64,000 bases of DNA, taken from Sphingobacterium athyrii. GTDB lineage: Bacteria > Bacteroidota > Bacteroidia > Sphingobacteriales > Sphingobacteriaceae. The notes below the pieces were generated by a model that was given only the letters and a program-made list of their open reading frames with translations, was not told the DNA's origin and made no database searches. Position 1 is the first letter of the stretch; the number at the start of each line of letters is the position of its first letter. The stretch is from assembly GCF_003071065.1 (NCBI RefSeq), contig NZ_QCXX01000002.1:434001-498000 (forward strand), written 5' to 3'. Of this stretch, positions 7,678 through 18,301 are shown piece by piece. A program made the translations under genes and the position numbers.

Positions 7678-10509
7678 TTACTTATTATCTATTCCAATTC
7701 TTGCGCGGTTTAAACGTAAAGAATTTAAAATAACTGAAACGGAACTAAAGCTCATTGCTGCTGCTGCTATCATGGGGGATAAGAGGATACCGAAGCTCGG
7801 ATATAGAATCCCTGCCGCTAACGGGATGCCTAGAATATTGTAGATAAAAGCAAACCCTAGATTTTCTTTAATATTTCGGAGTAGCTTCCGGCTCAGTATT
7901 TTGGCTTTGGCAATGCCTATTAGGTCGCCCTGAAGCAAGGTCAGCGATGCACTTTCAATTGCTACATCTGTTCCTGTTCCCATGGCGATACCGATATCGG
8001 CTTGCGCAAGGGCAGGAGCGTCGTTAATACCATCACCAGCCATCGCGACAACATGTCCTTGTTCCTGTAAACGGTGTATTTCCTGCAATTTATCTTTTGG
8101 TAATGCATTTGCTTTGAAATGCCTAATCCCGACTTGCTCTGCGACGGATTTTGCCGTATGTGCATTGTCACCTGTAAGCATAATGACATCTACATCATGC
8201 TGAAGCAGGTAGTTTATAGCTTGTTTGGAAGAGGCCTTGATCTGATCGGAGATACTAAAATAGCCGAGTAAATTATTTCCTTTCGATAGGTAGGAGACGG
8301 TTTTGCCATGAGATTGGGCTGATTCGACAGCCTTGCGTATCCCGTCCGGAATGGTCACCTGCATGGATTCCATTAACAGCTGATTGCCGAGAGCAATCAA
8401 TTGGCCGTTTATATCTCCCCTGACACCTTGTCCAGAAACGTTTTCGAAGTTGGTGACTTGTTGCTCTATTTTATTGCTTTCCTTTTTGGCCTTTTCAATA
8501 ATAGCCTGTCCGAGTGGATGGGTACTGTTGCTGTTGAGGGAGGCAGCTAAAGATAATATTTCACTGATAGTGCTTATAGGGCTGGGTTGAATGTCATCAA
8601 CTGTAGGTTTGCCTTCGGTTATTGTTCCTGTTTTATCCGTTAATACAACATCAACCCGGTTCATTTTTTCCAAGGCACTCGCATCCTTGATCAGTATACC
8701 ATTTTTGGCTCCCTTGCCGACACCGACCATAACGGACATCGGCGTTGCCAGGCCAAGGGCACACGGGCAGGCAACAATAAGAACAGCCAATGCATTGGCA
8801 AATCCATAAGCTAGTGACGGCGCAGGTCCCCAGATCCACCAGACAAAGAATGTCAACAGAGCTATTACAATTACGATCGGAACAAATATTTCAGATACTT
8901 TATCGGTAAGGCGTTGAATTGGCGCTTTACTTCGGCTAGCATCATTGACCATCTGAATGATCTGAGCCAATAGGGTGTCCGAACCAATGCGTTCCGCTTT
9001 CATCAGAAAACTCCGTTCGCCATTGATTGTACCAGAGCTGACCTTGTCACCTTCCTGTTTTTCGACAGGCAGGGGCTCACCCGTCAGCATGGATTCATCA
9101 ATATTTGTGCTCCCGCTGGTAATCTGACCGTCGACGGGAATCTTATCTCCGGGTTTTACTTTCAGGGTGTCACCGATCTTAATCTGATCGACTCCAATTT
9201 TTACGTCAACCCCATTTTCGACCCGAGTAGCATCGGAGGGACTGAGTTTAATGAGTTCCTTGATCGCTGAATTGGTTTTGGAATGCGCTTTGGCTTCCAT
9301 CACCTGACCGAGGAGAACTAATGTTAGGATGACAGTAACGGACTCAAAATATAGAGCAATATAACCGTGATGATTTTTTAGGTCAGCCGGAAAAATCTGG
9401 GGAAAGAATAGACCGACAAGGCTATATACAAATGCTGCACCCGCGCCAAGGGCAATCAGGCTGAACATATTCAGACGCCAGGTTTTGAAAGAAACCCACC
9501 CACGCTTGAAAAATGACCAACAGGTGTAGAAGACAACAGGCAGGGACAGAAATAATTGTATCCAGCCCGACCAATTTGGTGGAATGACTTTGCCGATGGG
9601 ATTGCCGGGAAGCATTTCTCCCATAGAGAGAATAAATATTGGAACCGTAAACAAAATAGACAGCCACAATTTCATGCGGAGATCTTTATATATTCTGTCT
9701 TCATCATCATCGCTCCCGCCCGCGATCGGAACAAGATCCATACCGCAGATGGGGCAATTTCCTGGCTGATCCCGGACAATTTCGGGATGCATAGGACAGG
9801 TATATTGTGTTGTTTTGTATAATTCGGGAACTTTCTCCAGGTTCATTCCACAAACTGGACAGTTGCCTGGTTGATCATAAAGTTTGTCGCCTTCACAGTG
9901 CATCGGGCAATAGTATTTTCCTGCAGAACCTGCATGATGCTGCTTGGACACTCCGGCAACGGACTGTTCATTGTGCTGATGCATATGCCCATGATGATCG
10001 TGCTCCTGTGTGGAAGACCCATGATTGGGGTGACGATTATGATCCTCTGCCGTGGTATGTCGCTGCCGTTCAGGCGCCGTTGTTTTGTTTGCAGCAGATG
10101 GTCCGAAATGATCCGAATGATTTCCATGACTGTGCTCGTGTTTGCTTTGTGCCTGTTCGACAGGTATGAGGTACATGCTGCAAACCGGACAACGCCCGGG
10201 TTGATCATAGGTTTTCTCCCCTTCGCAGTGCATCGGGCAGTAGTATTTGCCCGAAGAGGACAGCTTTGATGAGTCAGTCTCGATTAAGGAAGGTGTTGGC
10301 TGACCCGGTTCGGTGATTTGGTAGTTACCTAATCTGGATAGGATTTCCCGTAGTTGCTCGATCGGTATTTCTTTCTGAGATTCTATCGTCAACAACGGTG
10401 GATCTAGTGAAACTTTAGCCTGAATTTCGGGAAGCTGATTAATCGCATTTTCAATAGTGGTTCTACATCCGTTACAGGACATTCCTGAAAGTCTATATTG
10501 GTATCGCAT
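7678..10509 (-). CDS. copA: Cu(I)/Ag(I)-type P1B ATPase with HMA, three HMBD modules and a His-rich linker
   Basis: A 943-residue inner-membrane metal-exporting ATPase. The HMA domain has C12xxC15. HMBD modules (CPMH...CPVC/CPIC) lie at about 91-116, 201-226 and 238-262; the first has CPVCS where the others have CPxCG. A His-rich linker (about 122-192) separates the first two modules. TGEP (476-479), the transmembrane CPC (581-583), the phosphorylation motif DKTGT (625-629), an HP motif (THPLGQA) and [10 protein letters not shown] follow. The CPC together with HMBD modules points to copper or silver efflux. It is a single-gene unit; no CopY/CueR regulator or chaperone lies next to it. Family certain; metal inferred. 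Confidence 0.95.
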   Translation of the reverse strand: MRYQYRLSGMSCNGCRTTIENAINQLPEIQAKVSLDPPLLTIESQKEIPIEQLREILSRLGNYQITEPGQPTPSLIETDSSKLSSSGKYYCPMHCEGEKTYDQPGRCPVCSMYLIPVEQAQSKHEHSHGNHSDHFGPSAANKTTAPERQRHTTAEDHNRHPNHGSSTQEHDHHGHMHQHNEQSVAGVSKQHHAGSAGKYYCPMHCEGDKLYDQPGNCPVCGMNLEKVPELYKTTQYTCPMHPEIVRDQPGNCPICGMDLVPIAGGSDDDEDRIYKDLRMKLWLSILFTVPIFILSMGEMLPGNPIGKVIPPNWSGWIQLFLSLPVVFYTCWSFFKRGWVSFKTWRLNMFSLIALGAGAAFVYSLVGLFFPQIFPADLKNHHGYIALYFESVTVILTLVLLGQVMEAKAHSKTNSAIKELIKLSPSDATRVENGVDVKIGVDQIKIGDTLKVKPGDKIPVDGQITSGSTNIDESMLTGEPLPVEKQEGDKVSSGTINGERSFLMKAERIGSDTLLAQIIQMVNDASRSKAPIQRLTDKVSEIFVPIVIVIALLTFFVWWIWGPAPSLAYGFANALAVLIVACPCALGLATPMSVMVGVGKGAKNGILIKDASALEKMNRVDVVLTDKTGTITEGKPTVDDIQPSPISTISEILSLAASLNSNSTHPLGQAIIEKAKKESNKIEQQVTNFENVSGQGVRGDINGQLIALGNQLLMESMQVTIPDGIRKAVESAQSHGKTVSYLSKGNNLLGYFSISDQIKASSKQAINYLLQHDVDVIMLTGDNAHTAKSVAEQVGIRHFKANALPKDKLQEIHRLQEQGHVVAMAGDGINDAPALAQADIGIAMGTGTDVAIESASLTLLQGDLIGIAKAKILSRKLLRNIKENLGFAFIYNILGIPLAAGILYPSFGILLSPMIAAAAMSFSSVSVILNSLRLNRARIGIDNK

Positions 10510-10797
10510 AGCATTTTATTGTAAAATAAATTTAAGGGTTATCGCTGGGCGAATGTTATACTTTTACACTGTTTTTTTGTAATATTTCAATCTGGCGTAT
10601 CCGTCGTGCTAATAAGAAAATTAGTGTATTGGGTAAATAATTGCCGTGATGTGTCACATAAAATAAACAAATAAAAGGAGCGATTTGTTTTACACGAATT
10701 ATCCCTGTTGTACACAGGTTATGGGATATATTAGACAAGTTAAATTCATCCTCTGAGGAGCGAATAGGATGTGCTTCTTAGTCAGGTAGTTTTTTAT

Positions 10798-11031
10798 TTA
10801 GGAAAGTAGCATGGCTTCGGGATGTTTCATTAAGCGCTGGATTGTTAATTGATTGTCGAGTAATGCCTCATAAAAAGGAGCGGGAACCATTATTTTAAAC
10901 GTCTTACGTGCTGTTTTAACGAAAAAAAGCGCACCATGAATGACTTGCTTATCATCAATGATCAAGGTATGTTGCGTAACGGGCTGACTACTTAGCTTTT
11001 CCTTTTCAACGAGCTGTATGAGTTGTTGCAT
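10798..11031 (-). CDS. Small hypothetical protein
   Basis: A 77-residue protein I do not recognise, taken to start at MQQLIQLVEKEK (11031) rather than at an upstream ATG (11061). The beta-rich centre TLIIDDKQVIHGALFFVKTA and the following KTFKIMVPAPFYEALLDNQ look like a real folded protein. It lies alone between the ATPase and fbp genes. Coding likelihood is moderate. Confidence 0.5.
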   Translation of the reverse strand: MQQLIQLVEKEKLSSQPVTQHTLIIDDKQVIHGALFFVKTARKTFKIMVPAPFYEALLDNQLTIQRLMKHPEAMLLS

Positions 11032-11238
11032 TGTATTAATATATTTTGCCAAAATTACCAAATACTTATCATTTTTTGTTTTTTTTTATTTCTCAAAATT
11101 TAGAAGATATCTACTTCTTCTGACACTTTGTTATCTTTTTGTAGTTGGTAATCGTTTTAGCAAAAGAAAGTTTTCAAAGATATACGCAATCGATTGCGTA
11201 TTTTGTCTGCTAAAGTTTAGCTGATTGAGGGGAGTGTC

Positions 11239-11270
11239 TTGCTAAAATCTATTTTACTTTTTTAGCTTTG
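11239..11270 (+). promoter_or_regulatory. Promoter of fbp
   Basis: TTG (11239-11241) and TAGCTTTG (11263-11270) are 21 bp apart and match the Bacteroidota -33/-7 pattern (TTTG, TAnnTTTG). Transcription would begin near 11277, about 20 bases before the fbp ATG. Confidence 0.6.
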
Positions 11271-11298
11271 TGCAACAAATATCCAATAAAACACTATT

Positions 11299-12306
11299 AT
11301 GAGTGGTATAACAACATTAGGTCAATTTATTATTGAAAAACAAGCCGATTTTCCTTATGCAAAAGGTGAGCTGTCCAGGCTTTTACGTGATATCGGAATT
11401 GCGGCAAAGATTGTTAACAGAGAAGTTAATAAGGCAGGATTGGTCGATATTTTAGGAGATGCCGGGCAAACCAATATTCAGGGTGAAGGACAAAAGAAAC
11501 TGGATGTGTATGCTGATGAGCAATTTATTAAAGCGCTTCAAAGCGGTGGCGAATGCTGCGTCGTAGCTTCTGAGGAACATGAAAATCCAGTGTACATGCA
11601 ATCTGGAGTTTCTAAAAATGCGAAGTACATTGTTTGTATAGATCCCTTGGATGGCTCGAGTAATATTGACGTCAATGTTTCCGTAGGTACGATTTTTTCC
11701 ATTTATCGTAGGCTTTCCGATACTGGCGTGTCCTGCAATAGTAACGATATCCTGCAACACGGTACCAAGCAAGTAGCCGCAGGTTATGTCATTTATGGAA
11801 GCTCAACCATGTTGGTATATACCACAGGCAAAGGTGTGAATGGTTTTACCTTAGACCCTTCCATAGGGGAATTCTGCCTGTCTCACCCCGATATGAAGAT
11901 TCCAGAGGCGGGGCATATTTATTCGATCAATGAGGGAAATTACTCTAAATTTCCCAACGGTGTCAAGCAATATATCAAATACTGTCAAATGGAAGACGCG
12001 GCTACCCAGCGTCCTTATGCGTCGCGTTATATTGGATCTATGGTTGCTGACATTCATCGCAATTTATTGAAAGGGGGGATCTTTCTTTACCCGACGACTT
12101 CAGCACACCCGAATGGAAAATTACGATTGATGTACGAATGTAACCCAATAGCGTTTATCGTAGAACAAGCAGGAGGAAAGGCGACGAATGGGTATCAACG
12201 TATTTTGGATATCGAACCCAAGACGCTGCACCAACGGACAGCTGCATTTTTAGGCAACACGGCAATGGTGGAACTCCTTGAAGATTTCCTCCAAAAATAC
12301 CAGTAA
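11299..12306 (+). CDS. fbp: Class 1 fructose-1,6-bisphosphatase
   Basis: A 335-residue cytosolic enzyme that hydrolyses fructose-1,6-bisphosphate to fructose-6-phosphate in gluconeogenesis. The metal-binding core is intact: SEEHE at 91-95 and DPLDGSSN at 115-122. [19 protein letters not shown] and [17 protein letters not shown] provide substrate and third-metal residues. Length matches bacterial class 1 enzymes. It has its own promoter and a hairpin after it, so it is probably a single-gene unit. Confidence 0.97.
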   Translation: MSGITTLGQFIIEKQADFPYAKGELSRLLRDIGIAAKIVNREVNKAGLVDILGDAGQTNIQGEGQKKLDVYADEQFIKALQSGGECCVVASEEHENPVYMQSGVSKNAKYIVCIDPLDGSSNIDVNVSVGTIFSIYRRLSDTGVSCNSNDILQHGTKQVAAGYVIYGSSTMLVYTTGKGVNGFTLDPSIGEFCLSHPDMKIPEAGHIYSINEGNYSKFPNGVKQYIKYCQMEDAATQRPYASRYIGSMVADIHRNLLKGGIFLYPTTSAHPNGKLRLMYECNPIAFIVEQAGGKATNGYQRILDIEPKTLHQRTAAFLGNTAMVELLEDFLQKYQ

Positions 12307-12343
12307 TTCATTCCTGTAGTTATTCGATGACAGGGAAGATTCG

Positions 12344-12370
12344 TTTGCCAATAAGAATTATTTATCTTTG
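12344..12370 (+). promoter_or_regulatory. Candidate promoter of the L,D-transpeptidase gene
   Basis: TTTG (12344-12347) and TATCTTTG (12363-12370) form a -33/-7 pair with a 15-bp spacer, a little shorter than usual. Transcription would start near 12377, at the foot of the hairpin at 12378-12405. Confidence 0.45.
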
Positions 12371-12377
12371 TCCCAGA

Positions 12378-12411
12378 AAATGGCTTCATTATTGCGAAGC
12401 CATTTCTTTTT
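12378..12411 (+). terminator. Hairpin with T-tract after fbp / in the leader of the next gene
   Basis: Perfect arms AAATGGCTTC (12378-12387) and GAAGCCATTT (12396-12405) are followed by CTTTTT. It can terminate fbp transcripts. It also falls inside the 5' leader of the following gene if the promoter at 12344-12370 is used. Its presence argues against any start codon of that gene upstream of 12425. Confidence 0.7.
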
Positions 12412-12424
12412 CATTATTTTTAGT

Positions 12425-13873
12425 ATGTCACGTTTTTTAGTTTTTATTTCCTTCGTTTCAATTGTATTTTTTTCTTGCAAAGAGAATCCGCCCACTTATG
12501 GTGATGTGCTGGCAAAAGGTTTTGAACAAAAATCTTATAAGGAATTTGATACAACAGCTTATGTAAAGGTGTTTCAGGAAGTATATAGTAAACAGAAAGC
12601 CAACCTGCATAATCCGAGCTGGATGAAGAAATTATCTGATTCTACGGCAGGAATGACTTTAATCGCTGAACATCTATTTGATGGAAGCATTGATACCCTA
12701 TTGAGTTATTTTGAACGAAGTGAAGAACATGGGATACGTAGCAGTTACTACCATACTGCGGAGATTAAAGAAACCTTATTTTCCCTCCGGAAACTGAAAC
12801 CAAAGGATGTCGCGGAATCTTACCCTCTTTTAGCCAAGCTGGACCTTTTGGGAACAGATGGTCTTGTGGCTTATGTCAGCAGCATGAAATATGGTGTGGT
12901 CAATCCAAAACGTCTATATGGAAGATATTTTGTGCCTCAGAAGCGCATGAATTATACAGCGGTTGTTCACTTGTTGGACAGTGTCAAGATGGGCCCCCTG
13001 ATGGCAGAGATACAACCGAAAAACCAATATTATATTCAATTTCAGGATTTGTTGGAAAATGGTAATCTGAATAATGAGCAAAGGGCTAAAGTGTTGATGG
13101 TCTTGGAGAAACTACGCTGGATGAGGGAGGCTTTTCCAGAAAAGTATATTTTTGTCAATATCCCAGAACAGCGATTGCGCATCATGGAAGATGGTAAAAC
13201 CAGTCAATTGATGAATGTATGTGTTGGAGAAACTGATAACCCTGCCTATACGCGCAAAGGTGAAAACCATGAAACGCCGGTCATGCAGGGTATTCTGGAT
13301 GCAATGCAGGTCAATCCTGTTTGGAATATCCCCAGCAGCATTGTGAAAAAGGAATTGTTAGCGAGCGTGCGGAACAATCCGAATTATTTGGCTTCGCGTA
13401 ATATGGTGGCTTATTATAAAGGAAAACAAGTTGATCCAAGTACGGTCAATTGGAATGCGGATTCGGTGGAGAAATTCCGGTTTAAGCAAAACCCTGGTTC
13501 GGACAATTCTTTGGGGAATGTGAAGTTTCTGTTTGAAAATGCCTATTCGATCTATCTTCATGATACACCTGCCAAACAAATGTTCGGGCAGACTAACCGT
13601 GCCGTGAGTCACGGCTGTGTGCGTGTTGAAAAACCTGTAGACTTAGCCAGCTATCTGGTCAATAATGAGAAGCAAGCCGAAAAGATCGCAAAAGAAATTA
13701 CCTCTGACTCCATTTCCAAATCCCGTTGGGTAACGCTGAAACGTCAGATGCCTGTATACCTTACTTATTATACCACCTGGCTTGATGATGATGGTAAAAT
13801 AGTTTCTTACCCTGATATCTATGGCTATGATCCTCGTCTGAAAGAGGCGCTGAAGAAATATTGGACAAATTGA
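12425..13873 (+). CDS. YcbB-like L,D-transpeptidase lipoprotein (YkuD domain)
   Basis: The start is set at 12425 because an upstream ATG (12380) falls inside a hairpin and the 12425 start gives a clean lipoprotein signal, MSRFLVFISFVSIVFFSC, with the lipobox FFSC. About 482 residues. An N-terminal helical region is followed by the YkuD catalytic domain: FVNIPEQRLRIMEDGK starts it, and SHGCVRVEKPVDLA carries the catalytic Cys with its preceding His. Family members make 3-3 crosslinks in peptidoglycan, or anchor proteins to it, in the periplasm. A terminator follows directly. Confidence 0.92.
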   Translation: MSRFLVFISFVSIVFFSCKENPPTYGDVLAKGFEQKSYKEFDTTAYVKVFQEVYSKQKANLHNPSWMKKLSDSTAGMTLIAEHLFDGSIDTLLSYFERSEEHGIRSSYYHTAEIKETLFSLRKLKPKDVAESYPLLAKLDLLGTDGLVAYVSSMKYGVVNPKRLYGRYFVPQKRMNYTAVVHLLDSVKMGPLMAEIQPKNQYYIQFQDLLENGNLNNEQRAKVLMVLEKLRWMREAFPEKYIFVNIPEQRLRIMEDGKTSQLMNVCVGETDNPAYTRKGENHETPVMQGILDAMQVNPVWNIPSSIVKKELLASVRNNPNYLASRNMVAYYKGKQVDPSTVNWNADSVEKFRFKQNPGSDNSLGNVKFLFENAYSIYLHDTPAKQMFGQTNRAVSHGCVRVEKPVDLASYLVNNEKQAEKIAKEITSDSISKSRWVTLKRQMPVYLTYYTTWLDDDGKIVSYPDIYGYDPRLKEALKKYWTN

Positions 13874-13874
13874 T

Positions 13875-13909
13875 AAAAGCCTTAACCGCGATTGGTTAAG
13901 GCTTTTTTT
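13875..13909. terminator. Bidirectional terminator
   Basis: Arms AAAAGCCTTAACC and GGTTAAGGCTTTT around a 6-nt loop, with runs of A before and T after, between two convergent genes. Confidence 0.9.
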
Positions 13910-13919
13910 ATATTCCGAT

Positions 13920-15533
13920 TTAATATTCAGAGTTATAAGCGAGGGCTAAACGTATAAAAGGGTAGTCTTTATTCACATTTTTATGGTCTTGGTAATGCCC
14001 CTCCAGCCTAAAATATCCTGAGTAAAGATTGACACCAAAATTTTTCCAGATCCGTACTGAAGCGCTAGTCGATGCGGTATGAAGATAATGATGGGATTTA
14101 TTGCCACTGATGGTGACAAAATAGCCTCCACGGTAGTCTATTCCAAATTTGAAGCGATTGAGCGTACTTAGGGTTGCCGATGCCCGAATATCTGCTCCCG
14201 GTCCATAGTCGTAGGTGCGGCTTTCGCCAAAATGAAGATACGGATCTGGTACCGCTGCCAAAACTACCGGGCCACCGGCAAGGACGGTGGTCAACTTGGT
14301 ATGTTGGCCGATATTAAAATTGGAATAAATGTTATAGTTGATACTCTGTGATCCATAATAGAAGGCTTCATTTCGCAGAAAATCAAAATGAGCGGAGACG
14401 ATTCCACGATGTCGCCCTGTTAAGTTGGATAATATACGGTTGCCATAAAGGGAGGCATAAACATTGACGGCATTTACGACGGAACTATCGTCTGAACCAA
14501 TCTCAAGATTCAGGAAAAAATCGTCAAATGGTTTCTTCTTGTCGATATCGTCATTGTTATATATCAGCTTGATGCGCGCATAAATATCGTTCTTTCCCCG
14601 ACTTAGGACATTGTGTTCTTTGGCATCAAATCTCCGGATTCCCAATTCAACTTCCGTATGAACCAGCGAACTGTCAATGACTGCTCCCTTCGTGGTATTT
14701 CCCCAACGGCCATCAAGCAGTCTGTTTAACCCGTTTATCGGATTGATCAGCATGGCTAATATTTCTTTTTTATTGCGTTGTCCTTTTGTGAGACTGGGCC
14801 TTGCCAGGATATGATGTGAAAGACGATGGGTCATCTCCCCAAGGATCGTTCCGCCAAAACTGGTGTTAATGATATCGTTGATCGAAGGCGGTTCCGTTTC
14901 ACCAGCTGTCTCCCAGATGTAACTCCCGGCAACAGTAGCCAATGTAGACTGCAAGAAACTAAAATTGTTGGACCGGAATGAATTGAAATAGAACTGGCCA
15001 TGGTAGGGGTGGGCAATCTGATTGGTAGCGAAGAGATTATCATCCCAGGTCCAAGCTGAAAACTTCAAATGGCTAAAGAAATTTTTGAATGAAATATGGG
15101 AGACCGGATCTTTACGGATGAAATAATTAACCGATGCAGGGATTGCCTGAATGGAAAACCATTCTATGCCCGCCCGCAAAAAGTTTTTCTTTTGATAATT
15201 GATGACACTATCAGGCAGTTTGGCATTGATCCGATCGGAAATCCATCTTGCCTGTTGTCTCGATACGGCCATGCTGTCTTTTAAATTTGCGCTCCTTACG
15301 GCTCGAACGACACTATCTACCAATGTAGGCAAGTATGTGCTATCCGATACATTTACCGGATTTACAGCGGCATATTGGGGGCTATTTTGATTTGTTTGAA
15401 CGGCGGCAATGACAGCTGACTGGGCTAAAACTAGGGGGCCAAAAACGGTAGTAAATACATTCAAAAGCAAAAATAAAATATAGCGATAAAACTTTGGATT
15501 TTGTTTCATACGGGTCAATATACTGTTTTGCAA
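13920..15533 (-). CDS. DUF3943-domain outer-membrane protein
   Basis: A 537-residue protein, possibly starting at the internal MKQNPKF (15509). A hydrophobic export signal (YILFLLLNVFTTVFGPLVLAQ) is followed by a charged region. The DUF3943 core includes NQIAHPYHGQFYFNSFRSNN, the GSYIWETAGETEPPSINDII block, and FGGTILGEMTHRLSHHIL. The C-terminal half has alternating aromatic/hydrophobic strands typical of a beta barrel. Its function is unknown. It is divergent from the SulP gene. Confidence 0.85.
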   Translation of the reverse strand: MQNSILTRMKQNPKFYRYILFLLLNVFTTVFGPLVLAQSAVIAAVQTNQNSPQYAAVNPVNVSDSTYLPTLVDSVVRAVRSANLKDSMAVSRQQARWISDRINAKLPDSVINYQKKNFLRAGIEWFSIQAIPASVNYFIRKDPVSHISFKNFFSHLKFSAWTWDDNLFATNQIAHPYHGQFYFNSFRSNNFSFLQSTLATVAGSYIWETAGETEPPSINDIINTSFGGTILGEMTHRLSHHILARPSLTKGQRNKKEILAMLINPINGLNRLLDGRWGNTTKGAVIDSSLVHTEVELGIRRFDAKEHNVLSRGKNDIYARIKLIYNNDDIDKKKPFDDFFLNLEIGSDDSSVVNAVNVYASLYGNRILSNLTGRHRGIVSAHFDFLRNEAFYYGSQSINYNIYSNFNIGQHTKLTTVLAGGPVVLAAVPDPYLHFGESRTYDYGPGADIRASATLSTLNRFKFGIDYRGGYFVTISGNKSHHYLHTASTSASVRIWKNFGVNLYSGYFRLEGHYQDHKNVNKDYPFIRLALAYNSEY

Positions 15534-15638
15534 TAAAATTTGTATTCAATAACAAATATTGAGTAAAAGTGTTTTTACGATGATCATTTCTTTCTTCTTT
15601 TAGCTGCATTTAGGTTGCTGATATGCACGAGGGAATGT

Positions 15639-15646
15639 TACCTTTG
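15639..15646 (+). promoter_or_regulatory. -7 element of the SulP gene
   Basis: TACCTTTG is an exact TAnnTTTG match, 32 bp before the ATG at 15679. A TTG lies 22 bp upstream (15614-15616). Confidence 0.55.
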
Positions 15647-15678
15647 CAACGCTTTATAACTGTTCAACTGATTTTGAT

Positions 15679-17211
15679 ATGAACAATACCTTTGAATTTT
15701 TAAACATACGGTCTGTCAATTTGAAAAACGAGCTATTTGCCGGTTTGACGGTTGCCATGACCATGATACCTGAATCGCTTTCATTCGCCATATTAGCAGG
15801 CTTGCCTCCTTTGACAGGTTTGTATGCCGCTTTCTTAATGGGGCTTGTGACTGCTGTGTTTGGAGGGAGACCGGGTATGGTATCCGGTGGAGCCGGAGCT
15901 ACTATTGTTGTTCTGATGGCTCTCGCGGCAAGCCACGGTATAGATTACCTTTTCGCAGCTGTGGTCCTGGCAGGCATTTTGCAATTTTTGGTCGGTGTTT
16001 TTAGGTGGGGAAAATTTGTCCGTTTGATACCACAACCTGTTATGTATGGATTTCTAAATGGATTGGCGATTATTATTTTTATGGCACAGGTCGTCCAATT
16101 TAAAGTGAATAGTGGGGACGGCGCGGTTTGGATGTCGGGTTCAACTTTATATATCATGGGCGGACTTACGCTATTGACTATGTTGATTGTTATCGGATTC
16201 CCGCGGCTCACCAAAGCAATCCCCGCTTCCCTGATTGCTATTTTGGTTGTTTTTGCTATCGTCTCCCTACTGGGGATCGAAACTAAAAAGGTGGTGGATA
16301 TTGCCTCGGTCAGTGGGTCATTGCCGCATTTTCGTTTACCGCATATTGCATGGAATTGGGAAACATTGCAATTAATCTTTCCTTATTCCCTTGTTATGGC
16401 AGGTGTAGGACTTGTTGAATCACTTCTGACACTTAATATGGTCGATGAGATTACCGCGAGTAAAGGGAATGCTAATCGCGAATCCATGGCTCAAGGGCTA
16501 GCAAATATGGTCAATGGATTTTTTGGTGGTATGGGAGGATGTGCGATGGTCGCCCAGACTTTGGTAAACTTGAATGCGGGCGCCAGGACGCGGTTATCTG
16601 CTTTTATCGGAGCGATGACAATCCTGTTGATTATCTTGGTAGGAGCTCCTTTTATTGAGCAAATCCCCATGGCAGCACTTGTCGGTGTGATGATGATGGT
16701 CGCTATCGGCACTTTTCAATGGGTGAGTTTTCGGATTATCAATAAGTTTCCGAAATCGGATATTTTTGTTGGTATCCTTGTTGCCGGCATAACGGTACTA
16801 TTGCACAATTTGGCTTTGGCGGTACTTGTCGGTGTCATAGTTTCTGCATTGGTTTTTGCCTGGGATAATGCGAAGCGTATACGGGCGCGAAAATATGTTG
16901 ACCCAGAAGGTATAAAACATTATGAAATATATGGGCCTTTGTTTTTCGGTTCCACAGCTAATTTTTTAGATAAGTTTGATATTCAGGAGGATCCTGATCA
17001 TATCATTGTAGACTTTAAAGAAAGTAGAGTAGTGGATATGTCTGCTGTGGATGCACTAAATAAAATTACCGAGCGCTATGCAGCACAACAGAAGAAGGTG
17101 GAACTCTGGCATCTCAGTGAAGATTGTCGCTCCCTCCTCAAAAATGCGACGGGAATTGCTGTCGTTAATATTAAGGATGACCCAACTTATCAGGTCATGC
17201 CCGGAAAGTAG
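15679..17211 (+). CDS. SulP-family anion transporter with STAS domain
   Basis: A 510-residue inner-membrane transporter. The signature region near the N-terminus (GLTVAMTMIPESLSFAILAG, LPPLTGLYAAF) and GGRPGMVSGGAGATIVV are typical of bacterial SLC26/SulP carriers. A cytoplasmic STAS domain follows from about residue 410 (IDVDFKESRVVDMSAVDAL-type core: IIVDFKESRVVDMSAVDALN). Likely substrates are sulfate, bicarbonate or a dicarboxylate; no carbonic anhydrase or sulfur gene lies beside it to decide. Its 3' end abuts a convergent methyltransferase gene with a 1-bp gap and no terminator. Confidence 0.93.
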   Translation: MNNTFEFLNIRSVNLKNELFAGLTVAMTMIPESLSFAILAGLPPLTGLYAAFLMGLVTAVFGGRPGMVSGGAGATIVVLMALAASHGIDYLFAAVVLAGILQFLVGVFRWGKFVRLIPQPVMYGFLNGLAIIIFMAQVVQFKVNSGDGAVWMSGSTLYIMGGLTLLTMLIVIGFPRLTKAIPASLIAILVVFAIVSLLGIETKKVVDIASVSGSLPHFRLPHIAWNWETLQLIFPYSLVMAGVGLVESLLTLNMVDEITASKGNANRESMAQGLANMVNGFFGGMGGCAMVAQTLVNLNAGARTRLSAFIGAMTILLIILVGAPFIEQIPMAALVGVMMMVAIGTFQWVSFRIINKFPKSDIFVGILVAGITVLLHNLALAVLVGVIVSALVFAWDNAKRIRARKYVDPEGIKHYEIYGPLFFGSTANFLDKFDIQEDPDHIIVDFKESRVVDMSAVDALNKITERYAAQQKKVELWHLSEDCRSLLKNATGIAVVNIKDDPTYQVMPGK

Positions 17212-17212
17212 G

Positions 17213-17803
17213 TTATTTTTGTCTTAATTCGATGAAAAGCTCGCTTCCTTGTCGCTGCGATATACTATTGAAACAGGTCTCCATCTTTAAAATATCAAAG
17301 GCTGAATGAAACAAATGCTGATATTCCGTTTTGTTTCCACCAAATGGAGGCCCCTCTGATGGGAATTCCCTATCGAACAACAAACCTGCGAGAATACCGC
17401 GCGGTTGCAGCAATGAAGCTATTTTGCTGCTGTAGCTTTTTCGTAGGGCAGGATCCAATGCACAGAAAAATGTCTGCTCCAAAATATAGTCGTATTGTTG
17501 TTCATGCTGAAAAAAATCCTGACAGATAATCTGAAGCTGCGGAATTTCACCAAATGCTTTTTGAACCTGATCAACTAATGTCGGTGCGATATCAAGCAAG
17601 GTGATATTTTCAAAGCCTTGCTCCAGAAGTGCCTTAGCTTCGTGCGCGTTGCCACAACCGGGAATTAAAATAGATGCGTCTTTGGGAATTACGGTCTCTG
17701 CATACTTTATAATCGCTGGTGATGCATAACCAATATCCCATCCGATCTCCATGTTTTTATAGCGATTGTCCCAATAATCTTTATTCAAATCCAATATATC
17801 CAT
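17213..17803 (-). CDS. TPMT-family SAM-dependent methyltransferase
   Basis: A 196-residue cytosolic protein of the thiopurine S-methyltransferase superfamily. YWDNRYKNMEIGWDIGYASP (residues 10-29) is the family's N-terminal signature. SILIPGCGNAHEAKALLEQG (about 44-63) is SAM-binding motif I, and EQTFFCALDPALR and GLLFDREFPSEGPPFGG are family-specific loops. Bacteroidota members are often annotated as thiol or halide methyltransferases. The acceptor here is unknown. Confidence 0.87.
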   Translation of the reverse strand: MDILDLNKDYWDNRYKNMEIGWDIGYASPAIIKYAETVIPKDASILIPGCGNAHEAKALLEQGFENITLLDIAPTLVDQVQKAFGEIPQLQIICQDFFQHEQQYDYILEQTFFCALDPALRKSYSSKIASLLQPRGILAGLLFDREFPSEGPPFGGNKTEYQHLFHSAFDILKMETCFNSISQRQGSELFIELRQK

Positions 17804-18301
17804 AGCAACTTACACCTGTTAAAAGCAAGTTATACAATTTAAGGAAATCTTGTGTAATACGGTGTTGTTTTTGTTTTTTACTTGAAACTATGTGCATAAA
17901 ATTAATGAAGATATTCCAAAGGTGAATAAAAATAAATTACTTTATTTCAGTCTTTTAGCCTTTTGCTTTTAAAGTCGGTAAAACAAAAAGCCAATTCGTC
18001 GTAAATTCCAGAAATTTACTGTTTATTCCACTTGACTTTGATGTTTCTGGGATTCTTTCCGTCGCTTCTACCGAGATGGTCAATGGACTCTGCGAAAGTT
18101 TAAAATCTTTGGTACTGATCCTTAAAAATCATGAAAGTGGACATATTGTAAAAGGAATAGCGCGAATTGTAAATAAATCTATTATTGTGGCGGTAGTGAG
18201 CTAGCTTTATCCCAACAGACAGATAAAATAAGACTCGTTAGGGTTTGACAAGGGTCAATTTGAAAAATAGCCTGCTGTTAATCCAAAAAAGATAATTGTA
18301 T
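17804..18301. other. 498-bp intergenic region, no gene recognised
   Basis: AT-rich DNA between divergent genes. It contains an 81-codon open stretch on the + strand (17959-18204) without a plausible start codon or ribosome site, which I do not call. No hairpin or promoter stands out. Confidence 0.5.

Noticed and set aside
9807..10269. Overlapping long open frames opposite the ATPase N-terminus
   Set aside because: They mirror the repeated HMBD and His-rich codons of the real gene on the other strand.
10556..10738. 60-codon minus-strand frame upstream of the copper ATPase
   Set aside because: No protein-like pattern or ribosome site.
17959..18204. 81-codon open stretch on the + strand
   Set aside because: It begins after a stop with no usable start codon near its 5' end and no recognised similarity; chance length in AT-rich DNA.
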